Origin: Chitinasiproducens palmae
GTDB taxonomy: Bacteria > Pseudomonadota > Gammaproteobacteria > Burkholderiales > Burkholderiaceae
Direction of reading: 5' to 3'
Length of the DNA: 54,420 bases
Assembly (NCBI RefSeq): GCF_900095735.1
Contig: NZ_FNLO01000018.1
Location: 41,678 to 96,097, forward strand
Positions 15,991 through 24,594 of the stretch are shown piece after piece. The notes beneath the pieces were generated by a model. That model was given only the letters and a program-made list of their open reading frames with translations, was not told where the DNA came from and ran no database searches. How positions within the stretch are numbered: the stretch's first letter is position 1; each line of letters begins with the position of its first letter. The position numbers and the translations under genes were made by a program.

Positions 15991-17370
15991 ATGACCGAGG
16001 TTGCAGATATCCGCCGCGTGGCGCTTGCCAGTACGATCGGCACCACCCTGGAGTGGTACGACTTCTTCATCTTCGCGTCGGCGGCGGCGCTGGTCTTCAA
16101 CAATCTCTTTTTCCCGACCTTCGATCCGGTGGCCGGCACCATCGCCTCGCTGGCCAGCTTCGCGGTTGGATTCGTGGCACGCCCGGTTGGCGGCGCGGTC
16201 TTCGGGCATTTCGGCGACCGCATCGGCCGCAAGGCGATGCTCGTCCTGAGCCTGACGATGATGGGCGGCGTGACTTTCCTGATGGGCCTGCTGCCGACCT
16301 ACCAGAGCGTCGGCGTTGCGGCGCCCGTGCTGTTGACGGTGCTGCGCTTCGTGCAGGGCTTCGCGGTCGGCGGCGAGTGGGGCGGCGCGACGCTGATGGT
16401 GATCGAACATGCACCGGCGAAGCGGCGCGGCTTCTACGGCAGTTGGCCACAGATGGGTATTCCGGGCGCGTTGATCCTGTCCACCGGTGCGATGGCGGCG
16501 ACCACCGCGTTGACGAACGCGGAGCAGTTCGCCGCCTGGGGTTGGCGCATTCCGTTCCTGCTCAGCGGCATCCTCGTGGTGGTCGGCATCGTGATTCGCC
16601 GCAGGCTGGCTGAATCGCCCAGCGTCACGCGCCTGCGCGCCGAGCATCGGACGCCGAGCGTGCCGATTGCGACGTTGCTGCGCCGGCACAAGCGCTCGAC
16701 CTTTCTGCTGGTGGCGTCGCAAGCGGTGCAGTGCGCGGGCTTCTATGTCGTGGCCGTGTATTCGCTGGTGTACCTGACGCAGAATCTGCACATGCCGCGC
16801 GCCGACGCGTTGCGTGCACTGATGATCGCCGCGGCCTGCACGCTGGTCGCGCATCCCGCTTTCGGCGCGCTGTCGGACCGGATCGGCCGCAAGAAGGTGT
16901 TCATGGGCGGCATGATCTTTCTGGGCGCCTTCATCTACCCGTACTTTCTCTTGCTGGGCAGCGGCCACTATGCGCTCGTCGTGCTGGCGATGAGCGTCGC
17001 GATGGCGATCGGGGAAGGCTCGGTGCAGGCAGCGCAGCCGAGTCTGTTCGCCGAGCAATATGGCTCCGGTGTCCGGTACAGCGGCGTGTCACTGGCTTAT
17101 CAGCTGGCCACGGTCACCTGGAGCGGCCCGACGCCGATGATCGCGGCGATGCTGATCGCCTGGGCGGGCGGCTATTGGCCGCTGGTCGCCTACATCATCG
17201 TACTGGCCGTCGTCTCGGTATTGGCGATCATCCCGTTGCGGGAGGCGGCCGGCATCGAATTGGCGCGCCTGGACGCGGAGCCGGCGAGCCCGGCCAGCGA
17301 TGCAGGCGAGGCACGCGATGGCGCGCCATCCGGAGCACGCGGTACAGCCACAGGAGATCAGGCAGCATGA
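15991..17370 (+). CDS. MHS family MFS transporter (tandem copy 2)
   Basis: A 459-residue paralogue of the preceding MHS transporter, with the same TM1 motif TTLEWYDFFIFASAAALVF, motif A HFGDRIGRKAMLVLSLTMMG and FVQGFAVGGEWGGATLM. CAGGAGACAGAC precedes the ATG. The C-terminal tail (about residues 430-459) is longer, Ala/Gly-rich and hydrophilic. The stop overlaps the MBL-fold gene start by 4 bp (ATGA), so transporter and hydrolase are translationally coupled and likely serve the same substrate. Confidence 0.92.
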   Translation: MTEVADIRRVALASTIGTTLEWYDFFIFASAAALVFNNLFFPTFDPVAGTIASLASFAVGFVARPVGGAVFGHFGDRIGRKAMLVLSLTMMGGVTFLMGLLPTYQSVGVAAPVLLTVLRFVQGFAVGGEWGGATLMVIEHAPAKRRGFYGSWPQMGIPGALILSTGAMAATTALTNAEQFAAWGWRIPFLLSGILVVVGIVIRRRLAESPSVTRLRAEHRTPSVPIATLLRRHKRSTFLLVASQAVQCAGFYVVAVYSLVYLTQNLHMPRADALRALMIAAACTLVAHPAFGALSDRIGRKKVFMGGMIFLGAFIYPYFLLLGSGHYALVVLAMSVAMAIGEGSVQAAQPSLFAEQYGSGVRYSGVSLAYQLATVTWSGPTPMIAAMLIAWAGGYWPLVAYIIVLAVVSVLAIIPLREAAGIELARLDAEPASPASDAGEARDGAPSGARGTATGDQAA

Positions 17371-18254
17371 TTCGATTTCGTATCGGTAAAGTCACCGCCA
17401 CGCTGGTGCAGGAGATGGTCGACGACATGTTCGACTTTCTCGAATTCTTTCCGCTGGCGACCCCGGCGGCCGTCGACGAGAACCTGTCGTGGATGGCGCC
17501 CGGTCACTACGTGCCGGCCACCGGCCGCATGCTGTTGAGCATGCATGCCTGGCTGTTGGACACCGGGCGCCACAAGATCCTCATCGACGGCTGTGTCGGC
17601 AACGACAAGGAGCGGCCGGGCCGGCCCGACTGGTGCGGACTGTCCACGCCGTTTCTCGACCGGCTTGCCGGCGCCGGCGCACGTCCCGAAGACATCGACT
17701 TCGTGCTGTGCACGCATCTGCATGCCGATCACGTCGGCTGGAACACGCGGCTCGTCGGCGGACGCTGGGTGCCGACCTTCCCGAATGCCCGCTATGTCTT
17801 TTCGCGACGCGAGCATGCGTACTGGGAGGCGCGGCTGGCGGCGGACGGCAAGGGTCCGCACCTGCTGGCCTATCAGGACAGCGTCCTGCCGGTGATCGAG
17901 GCCGGGCAGGCATTGATCGTCGACGACCATGCCGAGATCGCCGACTGCCTGGTGCTCGAACCCGCGCCCGGTCATACGCCCGGGCACGTCGCGATCTGGC
18001 TGAAATCGGACGGCGAGCGGGCGGTGCTCACCGGCGACATCCTGCATCACCCGATCCAAGTCAAGTATCCGGCGTGGAGCTGCTTCGGATGCATCGACCA
18101 AAAACAATCCGCCGAGACACGGAAGCGCGTGCTGGAGGCAACGTGCGAACGGCGCGCACTGCTGCTACCGGGCCATTTCATGCCGCCCCACGCGGCGTTC
18201 GTCGACGAGGGCGCGGACGGCTTCAAGCTGCGCTTCGCCGCATCGGACGCGTGA
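17367..18254 (+). CDS. MBL-fold metallo-hydrolase
   Basis: A 295-residue metallo-beta-lactamase-fold hydrolase. The zinc motif HLHADH is at residues 117-122, followed by a distal GHTPGHVAIW with its His, GDILHHP with the bridging Asp, and GHFMPPH near the end. Such proteins with an N-terminal region of this kind are often lactonases (quorum-quenching AiiA/AttM-like) or thioesterases. A lactone or ester intermediate of the pathway is a reasonable guess. The start overlaps the MHS stop; the frame is open far upstream, but only within the transporter gene. Confidence 0.88.
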   Translation: MIRFRIGKVTATLVQEMVDDMFDFLEFFPLATPAAVDENLSWMAPGHYVPATGRMLLSMHAWLLDTGRHKILIDGCVGNDKERPGRPDWCGLSTPFLDRLAGAGARPEDIDFVLCTHLHADHVGWNTRLVGGRWVPTFPNARYVFSRREHAYWEARLAADGKGPHLLAYQDSVLPVIEAGQALIVDDHAEIADCLVLEPAPGHTPGHVAIWLKSDGERAVLTGDILHHPIQVKYPAWSCFGCIDQKQSAETRKRVLEATCERRALLLPGHFMPPHAAFVDEGADGFKLRFAASDA

Positions 18255-18315
18255 GCTGGCCGCGTCGAATCGACTCCGCAATGACGACTTGAAAGACATT
18301 CAGCCCGAAATCCGA

Positions 18316-19776
18316 ATGAGCCTGCAATCCGAACTGAACGATCCGGCGCTGCTGCGTCACCACGGCTTCATCGATGGCGCGTGGCAAGACGCCGATGACC
18401 ATACGACCCTCGCGGTGCATGACCCGGCGAGCGGCGCACTGCTCGGCACCGTGCCGCGCATGGGTACGGCCGAGACACGACGCGCGATCGAGGCTGCCCA
18501 GCGTGCCTGGCCGGCCTGGCGTGCCAAGACCGCGAAGGAACGCGCGGCACTGATGCGGCGCTGGTTCGACCTGATGATCGCGCATGCCGACGACCTGGCC
18601 CGCATTCTGACCGCCGAACAGGGCAAGCCGCTCGCGGAGGCGAAAGGAGAAATCGTCTACGCCGCGTCCTTCATCGAATGGTTCGCGGAAGAGGGCAAGC
18701 GGGTCAGTGGCGACACGCTCGCCTCGCCGTCGGCGGACAAGCGGCCGATCGTCGTCAAGGAGCCGATCGGCGTTTGCGCGGCGATCACGCCCTGGAACTT
18801 TCCCGCGGCGATGATCACACGCAAGGTCGGTCCCGCGTTGGCAGCCGGCTGCCCGATCGTCGTCAAGCCGGCCGAGGCCACGCCGTTCTCCGCGCTGGCT
18901 ATGGCCGTACTGGCGGAACGCGCGGGCATTCCCGCCGGTGTGTTGTCGGTCGTCACCGGCGATCCGCAAGCCATCGGTGCGGAGATGACCGGCAACCCGA
19001 TCGTGCGCAAGCTGTCCTTCACCGGTTCGACGGCGGTCGGTCGCCTGCTGATGGCGCAGAGCGCGCCGACGGTGAAGAAGGTCACGCTCGAACTGGGCGG
19101 AAACGCGCCCTTCATCGTATTCGAGGATGCCGACCTCGACGCCGCGGTCGCCGGCGCGATTGCCTCGAAGTACCGCAACAGCGGTCAAACCTGCGTCTGC
19201 ACGAATCGTTTCTATGTGCATGAGGCCGTGCACGACGCGTTCACGCGCAAGCTTGCCGACGCGGTACGCGAACTGAAGGTAGGGCTCGGCACGGCGCCCG
19301 GCGTCACGGTCGGGCCGCTGATCGACGCGGCCGCGGTCAGCAAGGTCGAGCGCCATGTCGACGATGCGCGCGCGAAGGGCGCGACGATCCTGGTCGGCGG
19401 TACGCGTCACGCACTCGGACACGGCTTCTTCGAGCCGACCGTCATCGCGGGCGCCACGCATGACATGGCGCTGGCCAGCGAGGAGACCTTCGGACCGCTG
19501 GCGCCGGTGTTCCGCTTCTCGAACGACGACGAGGTGGTGCAGTTCGCCAACGCCACCGAGTTCGGGCTCGCGGCGTATTTCTACAGCCGCGACGTCGGCC
19601 GCATCTGGCGCATCGCCGACGCGCTCGAATATGGGATGGTGGGCATCAACACCGGTCTGCTGTCGAACGAGGTGGCGCCGTTCGGTGGCATCAAGCAATC
19701 GGGCCTTGGGCGGGAAGGGTCGCGCTATGGCATCGACGATTACGTGGTGATCAAGTATCTGTGTCTGGCCGCGTAG
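18316..19776 (+). CDS. NAD(P)-dependent succinate-semialdehyde dehydrogenase (GabD-like)
   Basis: A 486-residue aldehyde dehydrogenase of the GabD type. Landmarks are ITPWNFPAAMITRKVGPAL, LSFTGSTAVGRLL, VTLELGGNAPFIVFEDAD (general-base Glu) and NSGQTCVCTNRFYV (catalytic Cys), the last matching E. coli GabD closely. It oxidises succinate semialdehyde or a similar omega-semialdehyde acid to feed the TCA cycle. Start uncertain: the ATG at 18316 gives the family length, while a TTG at 18289 would add 9 residues; neither has a strong ribosome site. It is probably the last gene of module B, 61 bp after the MBL gene, and the permease that follows is convergent. Confidence 0.9.
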   Translation: MSLQSELNDPALLRHHGFIDGAWQDADDHTTLAVHDPASGALLGTVPRMGTAETRRAIEAAQRAWPAWRAKTAKERAALMRRWFDLMIAHADDLARILTAEQGKPLAEAKGEIVYAASFIEWFAEEGKRVSGDTLASPSADKRPIVVKEPIGVCAAITPWNFPAAMITRKVGPALAAGCPIVVKPAEATPFSALAMAVLAERAGIPAGVLSVVTGDPQAIGAEMTGNPIVRKLSFTGSTAVGRLLMAQSAPTVKKVTLELGGNAPFIVFEDADLDAAVAGAIASKYRNSGQTCVCTNRFYVHEAVHDAFTRKLADAVRELKVGLGTAPGVTVGPLIDAAAVSKVERHVDDARAKGATILVGGTRHALGHGFFEPTVIAGATHDMALASEETFGPLAPVFRFSNDDEVVQFANATEFGLAAYFYSRDVGRIWRIADALEYGMVGINTGLLSNEVAPFGGIKQSGLGREGSRYGIDDYVVIKYLCLAA

Positions 19777-19816
19777 CGCGCCGGGCGCCGTGTTGCGGCG
19801 CGTCGGCAACGTTGCT

Positions 19817-21214
19817 TCAGCTCGGCTGGCTTTGCCGGCGACGGTAGGCTGTGTCGCGCGTTGCCAGCCAGTAGTACAGCGGCGTGGTCACGACCAGACC
19901 GACGAGCCATGACAGGTCCGCGCCATCCAGGTGCGAGGAGAACGAGCCAACGTACAGCGGCGTGTTCATGAACGGAATCTGCACCAGGATGCCGATCGCA
20001 TAAGCGATCAGCGCCTGCGGGTTGAAGCGCCCGTAGATGCCGCCGTCGACGCGGAAGATCGACGCAATGTCGTACTTGCCGTGATGGATCGCATAGAAGT
20101 CGATCAGGTTGATCGCGGTCCACGGCACGAGCACGACGAGCAGCGCCAGCACCAGGTCGACGAAGTGTCCGATGAAATCCTTCGATGCGCCGATCGCGGC
20201 AAAGCAGCATGCCGCCAGGATCAGGATCGACAGCACCGCGCGTGCCCTGGCCGTCGGAATCCATCGATAGGCGAAGGTCTGCAGCGAGGTGATGACGGAC
20301 AGCACCGCGCCGTAGAGATTGAGCGCGTTGTGGCTGATCACGCTCAGCAGGAACAGAATCAACATCAGGGGGCCGATCGCGCCCGTCGACAGCTTGACCG
20401 CGTCCATCGTGTCGACACCGGTCGGAACCGCCAGGACCGCCACTGCGCCGAACACGAATGCGAGCGTCGAGCCGAGCGTGCAGCCGAGGTAGGTGGCCCA
20501 GAACGTCGAGGCCACGCTGACGTCGGTCGGCAGATAGCGGGAATAGTCCGACACGTAGGGAGCGAAGGCAATCTGCCACAGCGCCGACAATGAGACCGTC
20601 GCGAGCCAGCCGGCGAAGTTGAAGCCGCCGCGCGTGAGGAAGTCGGCGGTTTCGACGTGCGTCAGGATGTAGGCAAAGCCGGCGACGATGCCGATGCCGA
20701 GCACCCAGGTGCCGATCCGGTTGAGCACGTGGATGAAGCGGTAGCCGATGATGCCGATCAAACCCGAGCCCAGCGCGCCGACCACGATGCCGACCGGAAC
20801 GGGGATCGACGATTGGATGCCATGCAGCGATTTCCCGGCCAGGACGATGTTCGAGGCGAAGAAGCCGACGTACATGATGCCGGCGATCACCGTCACCAGC
20901 AGCGCGCCCCATGAGCCGAACTGCGCGCGACTCTGGATCATCTGCGGAATGCCCATCTGCGGGCCCTGCGCCGAGTGCAGCGCCATCAGGATGCCGCCGA
21001 TCGCCTGGCCGACGATGATCGCGACGATGCCCCAGAACAGGTTCAGATGGTAGAGCTGGACGCCGAGGGCGCCGGTCACGATCGGCAACGGCGCGATGTT
21101 GCCGCCGAACCAAAGGGTAAACAGATCGCGCACCTTGCCGTGGCGTTCCTCAGGTGGCACATAGCCGATCGTGTGCTTCTCGATCAGCGGCGCCGCATTG
21201 CGATTCTCGCCCAT
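19817..21214 (-). CDS. NCS1 family purine/cytosine-type permease
   Basis: A 465-residue nucleobase:cation symporter-1 protein with about 12 TM segments. It has the family start GKVRDLFTLWFGGNIAPLP and the QGPQMGIPQMIQSRAQFG motif. Relatives carry cytosine, purines, allantoin or hydantoins, so the likely cargo is an N-heterocycle. I chose the ATG at 21214 because CTGGAGA precedes it; the frame remains open to 21328 without support. It is convergent with the dehydrogenase at 19776 and divergent from the FMO operon at 22020, which may share its control region. Confidence 0.9.
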   Translation of the reverse strand: MGENRNAAPLIEKHTIGYVPPEERHGKVRDLFTLWFGGNIAPLPIVTGALGVQLYHLNLFWGIVAIIVGQAIGGILMALHSAQGPQMGIPQMIQSRAQFGSWGALLVTVIAGIMYVGFFASNIVLAGKSLHGIQSSIPVPVGIVVGALGSGLIGIIGYRFIHVLNRIGTWVLGIGIVAGFAYILTHVETADFLTRGGFNFAGWLATVSLSALWQIAFAPYVSDYSRYLPTDVSVASTFWATYLGCTLGSTLAFVFGAVAVLAVPTGVDTMDAVKLSTGAIGPLMLILFLLSVISHNALNLYGAVLSVITSLQTFAYRWIPTARARAVLSILILAACCFAAIGASKDFIGHFVDLVLALLVVLVPWTAINLIDFYAIHHGKYDIASIFRVDGGIYGRFNPQALIAYAIGILVQIPFMNTPLYVGSFSSHLDGADLSWLVGLVVTTPLYYWLATRDTAYRRRQSQPS

Positions 21215-22019
21215 CTTCAATCTCCAGTATTGAGTCGTTGCTGCGCCGCGGGCCGCGCCGAGCCGGCCCCGCCGGCCGTCATCAGCTTGCCGCCACCTGC
21301 CTCCGGCCTCGCGTCCCAGGCCGGCCACGCCTGCCTCGCAGGCGCCATTCGCAGGGCGCGGCCGCTGCGTGACAGTCGACGTGCGCGCTTGCGTCGTTCA
21401 CTTGGCGGATGCGCCCGTGCGCCAGCAACACTCGATGCGCACCAGGCGGACTGGGTTCGTCGCGCGTCGCGCGAACGCTGCGCATCGCAAGCCGCACATG
21501 CCGTCACTGCCGTCGCTGCCGTCAGGCCTTAGCCGGAAACGTTCGGATCGTCAGCGGATTGGCGGAAATCTAGCGACGCCATAATTTTTTGGCGAACATT
21601 GTTTGTCGATGTTCTGCATAGCTTCTTCTTATGCAATCCGGGGCATTTTCGCGGTTGGCACGGGGACGGGGGGGCAGCACCGCGCACTTGCGTCGCGACG
21701 CGAGCCAGTGTCACGTCGGGCGAGCTGCGCGTCACGGTGCGGCGCGACCAGTGCGCCATGCGCATGCACGCATGCATGACGTGTGCCGCTGCCGATTTTT
21801 CGTGCGGGCCTGCCGTCGATAGTTTTTTGCTGGGCAGCGACGACAAAAAACATATTTTCCATCGCTCGCGGGGCTATCCAGAATGCGGGCTTCGGTGCCT
21901 GGCGGGTCTGCGCTTCGCCGGCAGCCGGGAAGGCCAGGAGCCTCGTCGTCGTGCATGCGGCGTTTGCACGAAAAGCGCCGGCCCGGCCATGACCACCGTT
22001 TTCGGAAAAGGAGACAGCG
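21215..22019. other. 805-bp divergent intergenic region, AT-rich patches
   Basis: No gene is supportable in this gap between the NCS1 permease and the FMO operon. It contains markedly AT-richer stretches (around 21575-21640 and 21820-21860) in an otherwise GC-rich genome, as expected of promoters. There is a perfect 8-bp inverted repeat GTTTTTTG / CAAAAAAC at 21822-21829 and 21844-21851. Several short ORFs occur but none has a recognisable product. Confidence 0.5.
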
Positions 22020-23366
22020 ATGACAGCTGAAACAACGTCAATCGACACGCTGGTGATTGGCGCCGGGCAGGCCGGTGTCGCGATGAGCGAGCACCTGAGC
22101 AATGCTGGCGTGCCGCATCTGGTGCTCGAACGGAACCGCATCGCGGAGAGCTGGCGAACCGGGCGGTGGGATTCGCTCGTCGCCAACGGGCCGGCATGGC
22201 ATGACCGTTTTCCAGGCATGGTGTTCGACGATCTCGATCCCGATGCTTTCGCCGCGAAAGACCGGGTCGCCGCTTACTTCGAAGCCTACGCCCGCCAGAT
22301 TGCGGCACCGATCCGTACCGGCGTCACGGTGTCCCGCGTCGAGCGGCATCAGGGACGCGCCGGTTTCACCGTCGAAACCGATCAGGGCGTTTTCGAAGCG
22401 AGTCGCGTGGTGGTCGCCACCGGCCCGTTCCAGCGTCCCGTGATTCCGCCGATCGCACCGAAGTCGGAGACCTTGGTGCAGATGCATTCCGCCGACTATC
22501 GCAACCCGGAACAACTGCCGGAGGGTGGCGTGCTGGTGGTCGGCGCGGGATCGTCCGGCGTGCAGATCGCCGAGGAACTGCAACGCGCCGGCAAAAAAGT
22601 CTATCTGTCGGTCGGCCCGCACGACCGCCCGCCGCGCAGCTACCGCGGACGGGACTTCTGCTGGTGGCTCGGCGTGCTGGGCGAGTGGGATGCCGAGGTG
22701 GCGCGGCCCGGCCGCGAGCACGTGACGATCGCCGTCAGTGGCGCGCGCGGCGGGCACACCGTCGACTTCAGGCGTCTCGCGCAGCAGGGCATCACGCTGG
22801 TGGGCGTCACGGAAGCGTTCGATGGCGAACAGGTGACGTTCAAACCCGATCTTGCGCTGAATCTCGCGCGCGGCGACGACAATTATCTGTCGCTGTTGAA
22901 CGCGGCCGACGCTTACATCGCGCGCAACGGACTCGATCTGCCGGAAGAGCCGGCGGCGCGCGATGTGCTGCCGGATCCGGATTGCGTGACGCATCCGCTG
23001 AAGACGCTCGATCTGCGCGCGGCCGGCGTCGGCACCGTCATCTGGGCGACTGGCTATGAGGTGGACTACCGCTGGCTGAACGTCGACGCGTTCGACGCAA
23101 ACGGCAAGCCGCGTCACCAACGCGGCGTATCGAAAGAACCGGGCGTCTACTTCCTCGGTCTGCCATGGCTGTCGCGCCGTGGCTCCGCGTTCATCTGGGG
23201 TGTCTGGCATGACGCGAAACATATTGCCGACCACATCGTGACGCAGCGCAAGTACCTTGCGTACCAAGGCGCGGACGAGCGCAACGCCGCCGCGGGCACG
23301 AGCCGGCGCGATGCCACGGCGGATGATTCCCGCATCCACCCGGTCAGCGAGACCGGCGTCCTCTGA
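22020..23366 (+). CDS. flavin-containing monooxygenase-like NAD(P)/FAD oxidoreductase
   Basis: A 448-residue FMO/CzcO-like flavoprotein. The N-terminal FAD motif is DTLVIGAGQAGVAMSEHL, followed by ERNRIAESWRTGRWDSL. A second Rossmann motif, LVVGAGSSGVQIAEEL at about residue 170, binds NAD(P)H, and a later IWATGYEVDYRW matches the FMO ATG motif region. Such enzymes oxygenate N- or S-atoms or ketones. AAGGAGACAGCG precedes the ATG. It is the first gene of a four-gene operon with RidA-like, DUF1028 and M20 proteins, suggesting oxidation followed by hydrolytic processing. Confidence 0.9.
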   Translation: MTAETTSIDTLVIGAGQAGVAMSEHLSNAGVPHLVLERNRIAESWRTGRWDSLVANGPAWHDRFPGMVFDDLDPDAFAAKDRVAAYFEAYARQIAAPIRTGVTVSRVERHQGRAGFTVETDQGVFEASRVVVATGPFQRPVIPPIAPKSETLVQMHSADYRNPEQLPEGGVLVVGAGSSGVQIAEELQRAGKKVYLSVGPHDRPPRSYRGRDFCWWLGVLGEWDAEVARPGREHVTIAVSGARGGHTVDFRRLAQQGITLVGVTEAFDGEQVTFKPDLALNLARGDDNYLSLLNAADAYIARNGLDLPEEPAARDVLPDPDCVTHPLKTLDLRAAGVGTVIWATGYEVDYRWLNVDAFDANGKPRHQRGVSKEPGVYFLGLPWLSRRGSAFIWGVWHDAKHIADHIVTQRKYLAYQGADERNAAAGTSRRDATADDSRIHPVSETGVL

Positions 23367-23468
23367 GCGCGAATGCCGGCGCGACGGCCGGCGCCCCAGT
23401 CCATTGCCTTGCCCGCCGCGCACTTTCGATCCGCGGCGAGCCGGCTTCTTGAAAAGTCAGGTGTATCG

Positions 23469-23906
23469 ATGAGCCAAGTCACGCACACACGTATCCGCAT
23501 GTTCAACACCAAGGATACCTACCCGAACCAAACGCTCGACAACGACCTGTGCCAGGCGGTACGGGCGGGCAACACCGTCTATGTGCGCGGCCAGGTCGGC
23601 ACCGATTTCGACGGCAAGCTCGTCGGACTCGGCGACGCGCGCGCGCAGGCTGAGCAGGCCATGCGCAACGTCAAGCAACTGCTCGAAGAAGCCGGCAGCG
23701 ATCTGTCTCACATCGTCAAGACCAACACCTATCTGATCGATCCGCGTTATCGCGAGCCGGTGTATCAGGAGGTCGGCAAGTGGCTCAAGGGCGTCTACCC
23801 GATCTCGACCGGACTGGTCGTCAGTGCGCTGGGCCAGCCGCAGTGGTTGATGGAAATCGACGTGATCGCGGTCGTGCCGGACGGCTGGCAGCCGTCGCAG
23901 GCGTGA
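23469..23906 (+). CDS. RidA family (YjgF/YER057c/UK114) protein lacking the usual Arg
   Basis: A 145-residue RidA-fold protein: VYVRGQVGTDFDGKLVGLGD, QAMRNVKQLLEEAGSDLSHI, then EIDVIAVVP. Classical RidA carries a PARS-type motif whose Arg is needed for imine deaminase activity. Here the aligned position reads YPISTGLVVSAL, so Ser replaces Arg and ordinary imine hydrolysis is unlikely. The ATG at 23469 is preceded by AGGTG and matches family length. It lies 10 bp before the DUF1028 gene, in the same operon. RidA-like partners of flavin monooxygenases are known from the Rut pathway (RutC). Confidence 0.88.
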   Translation: MSQVTHTRIRMFNTKDTYPNQTLDNDLCQAVRAGNTVYVRGQVGTDFDGKLVGLGDARAQAEQAMRNVKQLLEEAGSDLSHIVKTNTYLIDPRYREPVYQEVGKWLKGVYPISTGLVVSALGQPQWLMEIDVIAVVPDGWQPSQA

Positions 23907-23916
23907 GGCTGCGGCG

Positions 23917-24594
23917 ATGACATTCTCGATCATCGGACGTTGTCCCGAAACCGGACAGCTGGGCATTGCGATCAGTTCGTCGAGCATCTGCGTGGGCGCG
24001 CGCTGCCCGTGGGTGCGGGCGGGCGTCGGCGTCGTGGCGACGCAGAACGTCACCTTGCCGGCGCTCGGCCCGCAGATCCTCGATCTGCTGGACGGCGCGC
24101 AGCTCGTGCCGCAACAGGCGCTCGACCGCGCGCTCGATGCCAACGGGTGGAGTCAGTATCGTCAGGTCACGGTGCTGGACAGCCAGGGGCGCGGCGCGTC
24201 CTTCAGCGGCACCGAGACGCTTGGCACGCACGGCGCGGTGCACGGCGAGCAGTGTGTCGCTGCCGGCAACATGCTGGCCGGCACGGCGGTCGTCGAGACC
24301 ATGGCCCGCGCCTTCGAAAATGCCCCTGGGCTGCTTGCCGAGCGCCTGCTGGCAGCGATGCGCGCGGGTCTGGCGGCTGGCGGCGAAGCCGGTCCGGTAC
24401 ATTCGGCCGCGCTGCAGGTGGTCGGCGACCTGGTCTGGCCGATCGTCGACCTGCGTGTCGATTGGGCCGATGACGATCCGCTTGGCGAACTGGAACGCTT
24501 GTGGCAGGCGTACCGCCCGCAGATGCAGGATTATCTGACCCGCGCGCTTGATCCGACCGCCGCACCGAGCTATGGGGTACCGGGCGATGAGTGA
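23917..24594 (+). CDS. DUF1028 domain protein (Ntn-hydrolase-like)
   Basis: A 225-residue DUF1028 protein. The N-terminal TFSIIGRCPETGQLGIAISS and ARCPWVRAGVGVVATQNVT are characteristic, and the family is placed in the Ntn-hydrolase superfamily. Substrates are not established. It often occurs, as here, beside RidA-like and M20 proteins, so an amide or ureide-like hydrolysis step is plausible. The stop overlaps the M20 gene start by 8 bp. Confidence 0.88.
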   Translation: MTFSIIGRCPETGQLGIAISSSSICVGARCPWVRAGVGVVATQNVTLPALGPQILDLLDGAQLVPQQALDRALDANGWSQYRQVTVLDSQGRGASFSGTETLGTHGAVHGEQCVAAGNMLAGTAVVETMARAFENAPGLLAERLLAAMRAGLAAGGEAGPVHSAALQVVGDLVWPIVDLRVDWADDDPLGELERLWQAYRPQMQDYLTRALDPTAAPSYGVPGDE

